NCBI GenBank assembly: GCA_964551925.1
Contig: CAZKFA010000010.1
Coordinates: 1 to 53,840, forward strand
Length of the DNA: 53,840 bases
Reading direction: 5' to 3'
Source of the DNA: CAZKFA01 sp964551925
GTDB taxonomy: Bacteria > Cyanobacteriota > Vampirovibrionia > LMEP-6097
Made by a program: the position numbers and the translations under genes. Below the pieces are notes generated by a model. The model had not been told where the DNA came from and did not search any database. It saw only the letters and a list, made by a program, of their open reading frames with translations. This document shows positions 9,478 through 17,628 of this stretch, in pieces (the stretch's first letter is position 1; every line of letters begins with the position of its first letter).

Positions 9478-10002
9478 ATGTTTGAAACACTCTCAAATCA
9501 ATTACAAGAAAGAGCAAAAAAAATCAAACTAATTGGCTTTGATGTGGATGGCGTTCTAACCGACGGCTCTATTTTCATTGGCGAGTCTGGTGAGGTTTTC
9601 AAGAAATTTTCTGCTTTAGATGGGCATGGTTTAAGGCTAGCTAGTAATTTCGGCATAAAAATCTGTATTATTTCAGCGAGAAAAAGCATTAGTGTTTGTA
9701 AAAGATTTGAAAATTTTGGTTTTGAAGATGATATCCACACTGGAGTCGAGGATAAACTAAGCTGCCTTAAACAAATTATTTCTAAATATAATCTCAATAT
9801 AGATGAAGTGGCTTTTATTGGAGATGATTCTTTAGATATCCCGATCCTTGAAAAAGCTGGGCTTGCTGCTTGTCCACCAAGAGCTCATTTCTCTGTGTTA
9901 AAGCACATTCATTATATTACAGATAGTCAAGCCGGTTTTGGAGCAGCACGTGAGTTCATTGATCTAATACTTTTCTGTCAAGGTAAAATCCCTAATTCAT
10001 AA
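9478..10002 (+). CDS. kdsC: KdsC-like HAD phosphatase (Kdo-8-phosphate phosphatase type)
   Basis: KdsC removes phosphate from 3-deoxy-D-manno-octulosonate 8-phosphate in the Kdo pathway of lipopolysaccharide synthesis. The 174-residue, cap-less HAD protein has motif I GFDVDGVLTDGSIF (about residues 21-34), the DGHGLRLAS segment typical of the KdsC subfamily, motif II IISARKS, and motif III/IV FIGDDSLDIPILEKAGLAACP. Related HADs act on other sugar-acid phosphates, so the substrate is by family. Together with the heptose adenylyltransferase at 42091-42552 it supports an LPS-bearing outer membrane. Confidence 0.88.
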   Translation: MFETLSNQLQERAKKIKLIGFDVDGVLTDGSIFIGESGEVFKKFSALDGHGLRLASNFGIKICIISARKSISVCKRFENFGFEDDIHTGVEDKLSCLKQIISKYNLNIDEVAFIGDDSLDIPILEKAGLAACPPRAHFSVLKHIHYITDSQAGFGAAREFIDLILFCQGKIPNS

Positions 10003-10004
10003 AC

Positions 10005-10868
10005 ATGCAAACCCTACAAGAAATAACTAGTAAAGAAAATCAGTTTATCAAACTAGCTAACTCTTTACAGCAAAAGAAACATCGTCAGGAACAAGGTTTA
10101 ATTCTTCTAGAAGGGAAAAAACTTATTCAAGAAGCCCTTAAAAAAAATCTCTGCTTTAAACATATATTTATCAAAGAAAAAGCGATCTTAGATGAATTTG
10201 ACCCTCATGCTTTTGATAACTGTGAGATTTATATCAGTAATCAAGAGCTCATGGAAAAAATCTCGACAACCGATACACCGCCACCAATAGTAGCAATCGT
10301 TGATTACCCAGAAAGCAAAGACCCACTAGATTGTATAGGAACTACGACACAACAAAATCTCAATCTGCAGCAAAAGCAATTGCAAGCAAATAAAGATTTA
10401 TTCTTATATTGTGACACCGTAAGAGATCCTGGCAATCTTGGATCTATCATTAGGACAGCTTTTGCAGCTGGCGTAAAGGCAATTTATATCAGCCCAGAAT
10501 CTGCTGATATTTATAATACCAAAACCTTAAGAAGCTCCATGGGCGCTGTCTTTTATGGCAGTATTAATTATATAAACTTTAATGAATTAATCAATAAATT
10601 TACGCCCTACTTAGAACAACACAAAACCAGTCTTGAGATCATTGGCACTAGTCCATATGCCACGAAAAACTATAACGAGATATCAGATCTCTGCCCGCTC
10701 AAAACGGTCCTTGTTGTCATTGGTAATGAGGCACATGGTTTAAGCGAGGAGATCAGTAAGCGCTGCACCGAACTAGTTAAGATCCCACTAGCTAATGATA
10801 TTGAAAGCATCAATGTCCTAGCAGCTAGCAGTGTAGTACTTTTTGATCTAGCAAGTAGATGGAAATAA
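10005..10868 (+). CDS. TrmH/SpoU-family RNA 2'-O-methyltransferase
   Basis: An SPOUT-class RNA ribose methyltransferase, probably acting on rRNA (RlmB/TsnR-like). The 287-residue protein has an N-terminal substrate-binding domain (LILLEGKKLIQEALKK) and a C-terminal knotted SPOUT domain with all three motifs: DPGNLGSIIRTA, VVIGNEAHGLSEE and IPLANDIESINVLAASSVVLF. It begins two bases after the KdsC-like gene and its last codons overlap the ruvX start. The exact target nucleotide cannot be told from sequence. Confidence 0.88.
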   Translation: MQTLQEITSKENQFIKLANSLQQKKHRQEQGLILLEGKKLIQEALKKNLCFKHIFIKEKAILDEFDPHAFDNCEIYISNQELMEKISTTDTPPPIVAIVDYPESKDPLDCIGTTTQQNLNLQQKQLQANKDLFLYCDTVRDPGNLGSIIRTAFAAGVKAIYISPESADIYNTKTLRSSMGAVFYGSINYINFNELINKFTPYLEQHKTSLEIIGTSPYATKNYNEISDLCPLKTVLVVIGNEAHGLSEEISKRCTELVKIPLANDIESINVLAASSVVLFDLASRWK

Positions 10869-11272
10869 TTCTTGGATTAGATCTCGGTAAAAAACGCTGC
10901 GGGATTGCCAAGGCAGATTCTTTAGGTATTCTAGTCAGCCCAGTAGCAACCGTTGATATACAAGAACTTGAAGATAAGCTAATAAATTTAAAACAAACTT
11001 TTGAAATTCACAAAATTATTGTTGGCTTACCATATAATCTTGGCAATCAGGATACTTATGATTTCATACTCAAGCAAGTAGCAAAGTTAAAGCAATCAGT
11101 TTTAGCTGATATAGAAGTGATTTTTGAAGATGAGTCATATAGCTCCAAAGAAGCTGAGCAGAGAATGAAAGCTCAAGGAGTCACACCAAGGGAACATAAC
11201 AAATCCTTATTAGATATGCATTCTGCTTGCATTATATTAGAACAATATCTACAAACCAATCAAAAAGCCTAG
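10859..11272 (+). CDS. ruvX: RuvX/YqgF-type Holliday-junction resolvase-like nuclease
   Basis: This RNase H-fold protein family is implicated in pre-16S rRNA maturation and annotated as putative Holliday junction resolvase. The 137-residue protein has the N-terminal ILGLDLGKKRCGIA motif with the catalytic Asp, the central IIVGLPYNLG, a FEDESYSSKEAE motif and the terminal SLLDMHSACIILEQYL. Its ATG lies inside the last codons of the methyltransferase gene. The short space after it (11273-11340) should hold the flagellar operon promoter, but no clear sigma-28 consensus was seen. Confidence 0.92.
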   Translation: MEIILGLDLGKKRCGIAKADSLGILVSPVATVDIQELEDKLINLKQTFEIHKIIVGLPYNLGNQDTYDFILKQVAKLKQSVLADIEVIFEDESYSSKEAEQRMKAQGVTPREHNKSLLDMHSACIILEQYLQTNQKA

Positions 11273-11340
11273 GTACTTTGCCTTGCTAATGATGAAATAA
11301 AGCACAAAATCCTACTTTTAAAGGATTAGAAAGAAGCTAA

Positions 11341-11793
11341 ATGCTGCCAATAAAGTATTTAGCTCATATGGATTTAGGAAACATAAATCAATCAAACAGC
11401 CCACTAGACATATTGGGGGTAGCTCTTAATGGCCTAACTTTACGCAATAAGGCCATTTCTGGTAATCTTGCAAACCTAGAAACTGAAAATTACAAAAGAC
11501 GAGAAGTTGATTTTGAAGAAACATTAACGGCTATTAATGAAAAGAAATATAGTAGTAGAGAATTTTCTCTCAACTCAACACACGAAAAACATTTTTCTGA
11601 AGCAACAATAATAAATTCTTCTAGCAGCGCTATCGAAATAAAAATTGATCCTAATAGTTACATGACTAATGGCAATAGCGTCGACGTAGATAGAGAAATG
11701 CTAGACCTAACACAAACAGGCTTGAGATTCAAAGCCCTAGCCGAGATAACAAAAAAACATCTCGATAATATGAAAGGAATCATAAGGAGTTAA
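11341..11793 (+). CDS. flgB: Flagellar proximal rod protein FlgB
   Basis: FlgB forms the proximal rod of the flagellar basal body. The 150-residue product has the signature segment LRNKAISGNLANLETENYKRREVDFEETL and ends with the family helix (LDLTQTGLRFKALAEITKKHLDNMKGII). It heads the flgB-flgC-fliE-fliF-fliH-fliI cluster. An alternative ATG lies nine codons downstream at 11368. Confidence 0.95.
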   Translation: MLPIKYLAHMDLGNINQSNSPLDILGVALNGLTLRNKAISGNLANLETENYKRREVDFEETLTAINEKKYSSREFSLNSTHEKHFSEATIINSSSSAIEIKIDPNSYMTNGNSVDVDREMLDLTQTGLRFKALAEITKKHLDNMKGIIRS

Positions 11794-11798
11794 TTTTT

Positions 11799-12197
11799 AT
11801 GGATATGGACGTACTAAAAATATCTGGTAGCGCCTTGGTTGCAGAAAGATTAAGAATGGATGTGATTGCAAGTAATCTAGCTAACATGAATTCCACTCAT
11901 AACGCTCAAGGTGAGTATGAACCTTATCATAGAAAAATACTACAGTTTGAAACTGTTTTAGATGATCAATTAAGCAACGGAATTACCGTTCGTGGCATAG
12001 AAGAAGACCAAAGCCCTCTCAAAAAAGTTTTTGATCCCACCCACCCAAATGCTGACGAAGATGGTTATATAAATTATCCCAATGTTTCACTAGAAAGAGA
12101 AATGGTCGACATGGCTTCTGCTAAAGCCGCTTATGAAGCAAATATTCAAACAATACAAACGTTTAAATCAATGTTTAATTCAGCCTTAGGTATTTAA
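11799..12197 (+). CDS. flgC: Flagellar proximal rod protein FlgC
   Basis: FlgC is the second proximal-rod protein. The 132-residue sequence carries the rod/hook N-terminal motif (LRMDVIASNLANMNST) and the conserved C terminus YPNVSLEREMVDMASAKAAYEANIQTIQTFKSMFNSAL. It lies five bases after flgB, with ATG start, and one base before fliE. Size is normal for the family. Confidence 0.96.
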   Translation: MDMDVLKISGSALVAERLRMDVIASNLANMNSTHNAQGEYEPYHRKILQFETVLDDQLSNGITVRGIEEDQSPLKKVFDPTHPNADEDGYINYPNVSLEREMVDMASAKAAYEANIQTIQTFKSMFNSALGI

Positions 12198-12198
12198 T

Positions 12199-12507
12199 AT
12201 GGAACTAGAACCACTAAAATTTGAGCTGCCACCTTTAGACACTCCTTTACTCAAAGCTAGTCTAAAATATGATCAAGCTGATAGTAGCAAAAGTTTTAGT
12301 GATTCTTTAAAAACAGCTTTATCCAATTTAACAGAATTACATAATCAAACAAATCAAAAGCTCGAGGAGTATGCTGCTGGTGGAAACTTAGATATTAGCG
12401 ACGTAATGTTAACAATAGAAAAAACCACTATGGCAACAGACTTTGCTCTACAAGTTAGAAATAAATTATTAGAAGGGTATCAAGAAATCATTAGGATGCA
12501 AATCTAA
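12199..12507 (+). CDS. fliE: Flagellar hook-basal body protein FliE
   Basis: FliE is the adaptor between the MS ring and the rod. The 102-residue protein shows the family C terminus (DISDVMLTIEKTTMATDFALQVRNKLLEGYQEIIRMQI). It lies immediately downstream of flgC and is followed by fliF after a short spacer with a GAGGTG Shine-Dalgarno-like sequence. Confidence 0.95.
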   Translation: MELEPLKFELPPLDTPLLKASLKYDQADSSKSFSDSLKTALSNLTELHNQTNQKLEEYAAGGNLDISDVMLTIEKTTMATDFALQVRNKLLEGYQEIIRMQI

Positions 12508-12518
12508 AGAGGTGAATT

Positions 12519-14201
12519 ATGGCTGAAGAAGCGACTATTATCGAAGATCGAGTAACAATCAATCCTAACAAGATCACTACCAAAGACTTGCCTGACGAAG
12601 TGGCAATCAAAGAGCCTGCTGCTGCTTTTAAGCTTGATCGTAAACTAATGATAATTATTGGGGTTGGGTTAATTGCCCTTGTCTATACTTTAGTTTATTT
12701 CGTACTAAATCCAAAATTCAATTTATTATTCTCAAACCTCAGCCAATCTGACGCTGCTGCTATTGGCTCATATTTAGAAAAAAAACAAATAAAATTTCAA
12801 ATCTCACCTGATGGAGAGAATGTTTTAGTCGCTGGAACATCAATCCCTAAACTAAGACTCGAACTTGCTAGTAAAGGTTTACCAAAAGGTAGTGGTGTTG
12901 GATTTGAAATTTTTGATAAGACTAGTATAAACATTTCAGACTTCAACCAAAAAATCAACTATCGAAGAGCATTAGAGGGTGAATTAGCGAGAACAATCAG
13001 CTCACTTGAAAGCATTAAGTCAGCTAAAGTACACTTAGCTATCGCGGAAAAACGTTTATTCGATAACGAGCAAGAAGAGACAAAGGCTTCTGTAATCCTA
13101 ACAACACAATTTGGAGCTTCATTAAAAGAAGACCAGATTAAAGGCATACAACACTTAGTCTCAAGTGCTGTCAATGACTTATCCCCAAATAACGTTCAGA
13201 TAACTGATCAAGATGGTAATGCCTTAGTTAAATTCATGGATGAGAATTCACTGGCACAAGAGAAACTTAATGGTAATGAAAAAAAATCAAGAGACTTTGA
13301 AGTCAAAATCGAAAAAGACTTATTGACATTATTAGAACCAATACTAGGTAAAGGAAATGTTCTAGTAAATGTTTCAGCAGAAATGAATTTTGACGAATCT
13401 GAGGTCAATATAGAAATGTTCAATCCCCCTAGAGAAGATGGTCTTAATGACAAGCCTATTATCAGAAGTGAAAAAATTATCAGTGAAAAATATCGTAACG
13501 AAGGTAGTAGAAGTTTTGGAACTGTTGGTACTCAGCATACAATCCCAAGTTTTATCAAAGATCCCGATGTTTTAAAAGTAAAAGATAAAGATAAAGATTA
13601 TGTCAAAGAAGATTTGACTAAGAACTATGAGGTTAGTAAATCAGTAGAAAGAATCAAAAGAGCAAGTGGTTTAATTAAAAAGCTCTCTGTTGCTGTAGTA
13701 ATTAATAAAGATCTTACACCAGCAGAACGCAGCACTTTAAGACAAACCGTACAAATCGCTTCTGGATTAAATTTAGAGCGTGGCGATCAAGTAATAGTAA
13801 CAGGGATAAGATTCTCATCAACGCCTTACTCTGATCTCAAAGAACAAGAAGCTCAAAAAGAATTTGAAGCTAGCAATAAAGAAGGACAAATTAAAAAAGT
13901 CCTATCTCTCGTATTATTAGGTGCAGTCGGTGTTGCTGTACTCATGGTTCTTTTATTCTCTTTAAGTGCTGGAATCGATGGCAAAAAAGCAAAAGTAATT
14001 GATGAGATACTCAAAGATGAAGATATTCCTTTGCTCAATACCATAGACGAAAGAATACAAGAAGCTGAAGAAGCATATCATAGAACGTTATCTCTAGAAA
14101 CTAATAAGAATCTAGAGTCAATGAAAGAAGGGCTTTCACAAATGGCTCTGCAAGATCCAAAAGCAATTGCAAGAGGCTTACAGGCTTACATGAATGACTA
14201 A
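12519..14201 (+). CDS. fliF: Flagellar MS-ring protein FliF
   Basis: FliF assembles the MS ring in the inner membrane. The 560-residue protein has a cytoplasmic N terminus, a first membrane helix at about residues 43-62 (LMIIIGVGLIALVYTLVYFVL), the ring-building domains (YLEKKQIKFQI ... GSGVGFEIFD; VHLAIAEKRLF), a second membrane helix near residues 462-485, and a cytoplasmic tail ending DPKAIARGLQAYMND, which resembles the FliG-binding end of other FliF proteins. The tail is intact, yet the next gene is fliH rather than fliG. Confidence 0.96.
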   Translation: MAEEATIIEDRVTINPNKITTKDLPDEVAIKEPAAAFKLDRKLMIIIGVGLIALVYTLVYFVLNPKFNLLFSNLSQSDAAAIGSYLEKKQIKFQISPDGENVLVAGTSIPKLRLELASKGLPKGSGVGFEIFDKTSINISDFNQKINYRRALEGELARTISSLESIKSAKVHLAIAEKRLFDNEQEETKASVILTTQFGASLKEDQIKGIQHLVSSAVNDLSPNNVQITDQDGNALVKFMDENSLAQEKLNGNEKKSRDFEVKIEKDLLTLLEPILGKGNVLVNVSAEMNFDESEVNIEMFNPPREDGLNDKPIIRSEKIISEKYRNEGSRSFGTVGTQHTIPSFIKDPDVLKVKDKDKDYVKEDLTKNYEVSKSVERIKRASGLIKKLSVAVVINKDLTPAERSTLRQTVQIASGLNLERGDQVIVTGIRFSSTPYSDLKEQEAQKEFEASNKEGQIKKVLSLVLLGAVGVAVLMVLLFSLSAGIDGKKAKVIDEILKDEDIPLLNTIDERIQEAEEAYHRTLSLETNKNLESMKEGLSQMALQDPKAIARGLQAYMND

Positions 14202-14943
14202 TAAATCACTAAAACATCGCAATATAATAAAAGAAAACGCTCCTCAGCAAGCGCGATCAATTACTGTTGGCGGCATACATGCTGATGATCTACAACAAAA
14301 GCAAACTATCATTCAAAAGAAGCTCAATGAGAGTAAAATGCAAGCTCTCAAAGAAAGAGAAGATATCATCAAGGAAGCTATTAAGACAAGCGACGAGATT
14401 ATCAGTAATGCTAAAGCTAGCGAACAATCTATTCAAGAAAAAGCTTATGAAGAGGGTTTCCAAGCAGGCAAAAGTCAAGCTATTGCTGAGACAAAAGAAG
14501 ACTTACAAAAAATCTTACTTGAAGCTAATAATGTTTTACTAGCAATAGAACAAGAGCGTAAAGAAACATTAGAAGATGAAACCAATAGAATCTATAAAGT
14601 TATAGTCAAAATAGCTAGAAAGCTCTTACATAAAGAACTTGAGATGAGTGAAAACATCTCATATAAGTTTATAGAAACCGCTATTAATAGCTTAGAACAC
14701 AAAGCCAACGTCAATATTATCATCAACTCTCGGCTAGGCAAAGAATTACAGAACATAAGAACTAAATTATTATCAGAACATCCTAGTTTAGAAAATCTAA
14801 CTATAAATACAGACTCAAGCCTAAAAATAGGAGAAATAATAATTGAATCAAATAAAGAAAGATTAGATTATAGACTCGACTCACAATTAGATGAATTACT
14901 CAAACAGTTAGTAGGAGACTCTAATGAAGCTGGATTGGGATAA
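14194..14943 (+). CDS. fliH: Flagellar assembly protein FliH
   Basis: FliH is the stator-like regulator of the flagellar export ATPase FliI. The 249-residue product has the long charged helix (residues ~30-120, with AYEEGFQAGKSQA) followed by the conserved C-terminal domain (YKVIVKIARKLLHKELE ... LKIGEIIIESNKERLDYRLDSQLDELLKQL). It overlaps the end of fliF by eight bases and the start of fliI by 20. In most clusters fliG would lie between fliF and this gene. Confidence 0.9.
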   Translation: MTNKSLKHRNIIKENAPQQARSITVGGIHADDLQQKQTIIQKKLNESKMQALKEREDIIKEAIKTSDEIISNAKASEQSIQEKAYEEGFQAGKSQAIAETKEDLQKILLEANNVLLAIEQERKETLEDETNRIYKVIVKIARKLLHKELEMSENISYKFIETAINSLEHKANVNIIINSRLGKELQNIRTKLLSEHPSLENLTINTDSSLKIGEIIIESNKERLDYRLDSQLDELLKQLVGDSNEAGLG

Positions 14944-16240
14944 ACTAAATACAACTATAGATAAAGCAAATACTGTTAGATCATCAGGTAAAATCACTAG
15001 GATTATCGGTCTCCTACTTGAAGCTACAGGCTTACACGTTGAACTTGGTGAATTATGCCACATCAAAACCACCAACAATGATTATCTTAGAGCAGAGGTT
15101 GTTGGATTCCGTGATGAAGCTTCACTATTAATGGTACTTGATGAAATGCATAATATTAAAATGGGAGCCGAGGTCATCCCCGCAAGACATCCTGTTTCTA
15201 TAAAAGCTGGTCCTGAAATGATCGGAAGAGTCATTAATTGTTTTGGTGAACCGATTGATGACGGTAAACCAATTAGAACGCGTGTCACCCTGCCTCAATG
15301 GGGCCAGAAAATTAACCCTTTGAAAAAAAATCGTATCGCAAAGAAACTCTCGTTTGGAGTTAAAGCGATAGATGGGTTATTAACTTGCGGTCAGGGGCAG
15401 CGTTTAGGAATTTTTGCTGGCTCTGGTATCGGTAAAAGTACTTTGCTCGGCATGATCGCAAAAAAATCTGATGCTGATCTCAACGTTATCGCATTAGTTG
15501 GAGAACGAGGCAGAGAAGTAAGGGAATTTATCGAAGAAAGCCTAGGAAAAGACGGTTTGCGTAAATCAATTGTCATTGTTGCAACTGGTAATGAGCCTGG
15601 TTTACTTAGAGTTAAGACAGCTCTCTTTGCTCATTCTATTGCTGAGTACTTTAGAGATGAAGGTAAGAATGTTTTACTGATGCTTGATAGCTTAACAAGA
15701 GTAGCTCTCGCTCAAAGAGAAATAGGACTTGCTGTTGGCGAACCATCAGCAACACGCGGTTACACTCCAAGCGTGTTTGCACTATTACCTCGATTAATAG
15801 AAAGATCAGGCATGGGCGAAAAAGGCAGTATCACTGCTTTATATACTGTACTTGTAGAAGGTGATGATCTCAATGAACCAATTAGCGACATTGCACGCGG
15901 CACCCTAGATGGACACATAGTACTATCGAGAGAATTAGCCCACAAAAACCATTTCCCAGCTATTGATATTTTGCAGTCAATCAGTAGAGTCATGCCAAGT
16001 ATTGTTAGCAAACAACATATGGAACAAGCTAGTGAAATAAGAAATAATTTAGCTAACTACAAAGCCGCTGAAGATCTTATTGCAATTGGAGCCTATCAAA
16101 AAGGCACAAATAAAAATATTGATAAAGCTATTCAAACTAATCCTAAAATAATAGAATTATTACAACAAAAGTCTGGTGATTTTTTTGAATTTGAAGATAC
16201 TGAAATGCTGATGAAAATGTGCCTAGGAATTAATTCTTAG
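14924..16240 (+). CDS. fliI: Flagellum-specific export ATPase FliI
   Basis: FliI is the hexameric ATPase that energises the flagellar type III export apparatus. The 438-residue protein has Walker A AGSGIGKSTLL (around residue 165), ALVGERGREVREFIEE, Walker B LLMLDSLTRVALAQREIGLAVGEP, and a C-terminal helical domain. The ATG at 14924 lies within the end of fliH. It is the last gene of the cluster; fliJ is absent. Its stop overlaps the convergent leuD by 11 bases. Confidence 0.96.
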   Translation: MKLDWDKLNTTIDKANTVRSSGKITRIIGLLLEATGLHVELGELCHIKTTNNDYLRAEVVGFRDEASLLMVLDEMHNIKMGAEVIPARHPVSIKAGPEMIGRVINCFGEPIDDGKPIRTRVTLPQWGQKINPLKKNRIAKKLSFGVKAIDGLLTCGQGQRLGIFAGSGIGKSTLLGMIAKKSDADLNVIALVGERGREVREFIEESLGKDGLRKSIVIVATGNEPGLLRVKTALFAHSIAEYFRDEGKNVLLMLDSLTRVALAQREIGLAVGEPSATRGYTPSVFALLPRLIERSGMGEKGSITALYTVLVEGDDLNEPISDIARGTLDGHIVLSRELAHKNHFPAIDILQSISRVMPSIVSKQHMEQASEIRNNLANYKAAEDLIAIGAYQKGTNKNIDKAIQTNPKIIELLQQKSGDFFEFEDTEMLMKMCLGINS

Positions 16241-16757
16241 TTACAGACCAAGCTTTAATTTTTGGTACTTTAGCTTCAAGAAATTTCATAAAGCCACCTT
16301 TTAAAATAAACTCTTTTTTAAGCTCATCTAATTCAAATTTATATTGCTTCCCATCAACATTTAGAGTTTGAGCTTCAACATCTATTTGGATTTCTCCCTT
16401 ACTATGAGCTATCTCCATAACTTGTTCTGTCGATAGTTTTACGGGGACCAAAGCGTTATTATAACAATTCTCTTCAAAAATTCTAGCAAAATTGACTGCA
16501 ATCACAGCCTTAAAACCACGGTCTGCAATTGCCCAGACAGCGTGCTCACGAGAAGATCCACAACCAAAGTTTTCTAAAGTAAGAATTATATTACAATCTT
16601 CGTGCTCAATAGCATCTAACGGATTATTAGGTAGATCTTCAAATAAATACTGCCCTAAGCCTGTCTTAGAGATACCAGTAAGATGCCGCGCTGGTATAAT
16701 CTGATCAGTATCAATATTTGAAGTTAAAATATTTAAAGCTCTGCCTTTAATCTTCAT
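16230..16757 (-). CDS. leuD: 3-isopropylmalate dehydratase small subunit
   Basis: LeuD pairs with LeuC to isomerise 2- to 3-isopropylmalate in leucine synthesis. The 175-residue protein has the swivel-domain landmarks NIDTDQIIPARHL near the N terminus and NFGCGSSREHAVWAI in the middle, then GFKAVIAVNFARIFEENCYNNALVPV. The short length suggests the archaeal/thermophilic-type subunit, whose members can also act on related hydroxyacids. leuC is not in the window. The gene converges on and overlaps fliI. Confidence 0.9.
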   Translation of the reverse strand: MKIKGRALNILTSNIDTDQIIPARHLTGISKTGLGQYLFEDLPNNPLDAIEHEDCNIILTLENFGCGSSREHAVWAIADRGFKAVIAVNFARIFEENCYNNALVPVKLSTEQVMEIAHSKGEIQIDVEAQTLNVDGKQYKFELDELKKEFILKGGFMKFLEAKVPKIKAWSVTKN

Positions 16758-16778
16758 AGCGAGCTAATTTTAGCATAT

Positions 16779-17621
16779 TCATGCGTCTCTTGGCTCAATG
16801 TGAATGGTGACTTGAGTTAAGCCATAATTATCAATAATTTTACGCTCAATTTCGTGACTCAAAGCATGCGCTTCTTGCAAAGAATCTGTGTCAAATCTTA
16901 TACTCATCTCCAGAAAAGCCTTCTCGTGAACCTTACGAGAACGAAAAGCTTCGATAGTGAGAGTCTTTGGTGTCGATAAAACTAAAGGTCTAATGTCCTC
17001 TATCTTCAGCCACGCTTCATCTACAAGAATAGGAATAGTTTCTTGAAGTATCTTCCAGCCGCTTCGCATTATCAAAGCAGCAATGACAATCCCGAGCATC
17101 GGATCCAAAATATTAAAACCACGTGCAATAAAAAAACTACTGATCAAAATAGAAATGGTAATCAAAACATCGGCAAAAGTATGTGAAGCGTCAGCAGCAA
17201 GAATCTGACTGTTATATTTTTTAGCTGCATGCTTTTCATAGAGCCAAACAAAAATATTAATAATTAAAGTTAAAATCAATAATTTGATCACAATAGGATC
17301 AATATGCGGATAGTCTCCTGGATTGAGAATACGCGTGATAGATTTCTCAATCAATTCGAAGGCTGTTATCGCCAAAAAAGCAACTATAGCCAAAGCCCCT
17401 AATGTTTCAAATTTGGAATGCCCGTAAGGATGGTCTTTATCTGGTGGCTCACTAGCAAACTTCATCACAACCAAAGCAACTATATTATTCAAACCATCAA
17501 CACCAGAATGTATCGCATCACCAATAATTGCTAAAGAATAAGCCTTGATACCAATAACTAGTTTAATCACAAAAACCAAAAGGTTTAGCAAGAGAATTTG
17601 TTTTAGTATTTTTTGGATCAC
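16779..17621 (-). CDS. Cation diffusion facilitator (CDF) metal transporter
   Basis: A divalent-metal/proton antiporter of the inner membrane. The 280-residue protein has about six predicted membrane helices, the family metal site in helix 2 (HSGVDGLNN) with the downstream PPDKDHPYGHSKFETLG loop, the helix-5 pair in ASHTFADVL, and a C-terminal cytoplasmic domain (DIRPLVLSTPKTLTIEAFRSRK ... VTIHIEPRDA). The start is GTG at 17621, seven bases after the nuoN stop. Metal specificity (Zn, Fe, Mn, Co) cannot be inferred. Confidence 0.92.
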   Translation of the reverse strand: MIQKILKQILLLNLLVFVIKLVIGIKAYSLAIIGDAIHSGVDGLNNIVALVVMKFASEPPDKDHPYGHSKFETLGALAIVAFLAITAFELIEKSITRILNPGDYPHIDPIVIKLLILTLIINIFVWLYEKHAAKKYNSQILAADASHTFADVLITISILISSFFIARGFNILDPMLGIVIAALIMRSGWKILQETIPILVDEAWLKIEDIRPLVLSTPKTLTIEAFRSRKVHEKAFLEMSIRFDTDSLQEAHALSHEIERKIIDNYGLTQVTIHIEPRDA

Positions 17622-17628
17622 AATTTAA

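Noticed and set aside
11273..11340. Sigma-28 promoter for the flagellar cluster
   Set aside because: No TAAA-N15-GCCGATAA-like sequence is present.
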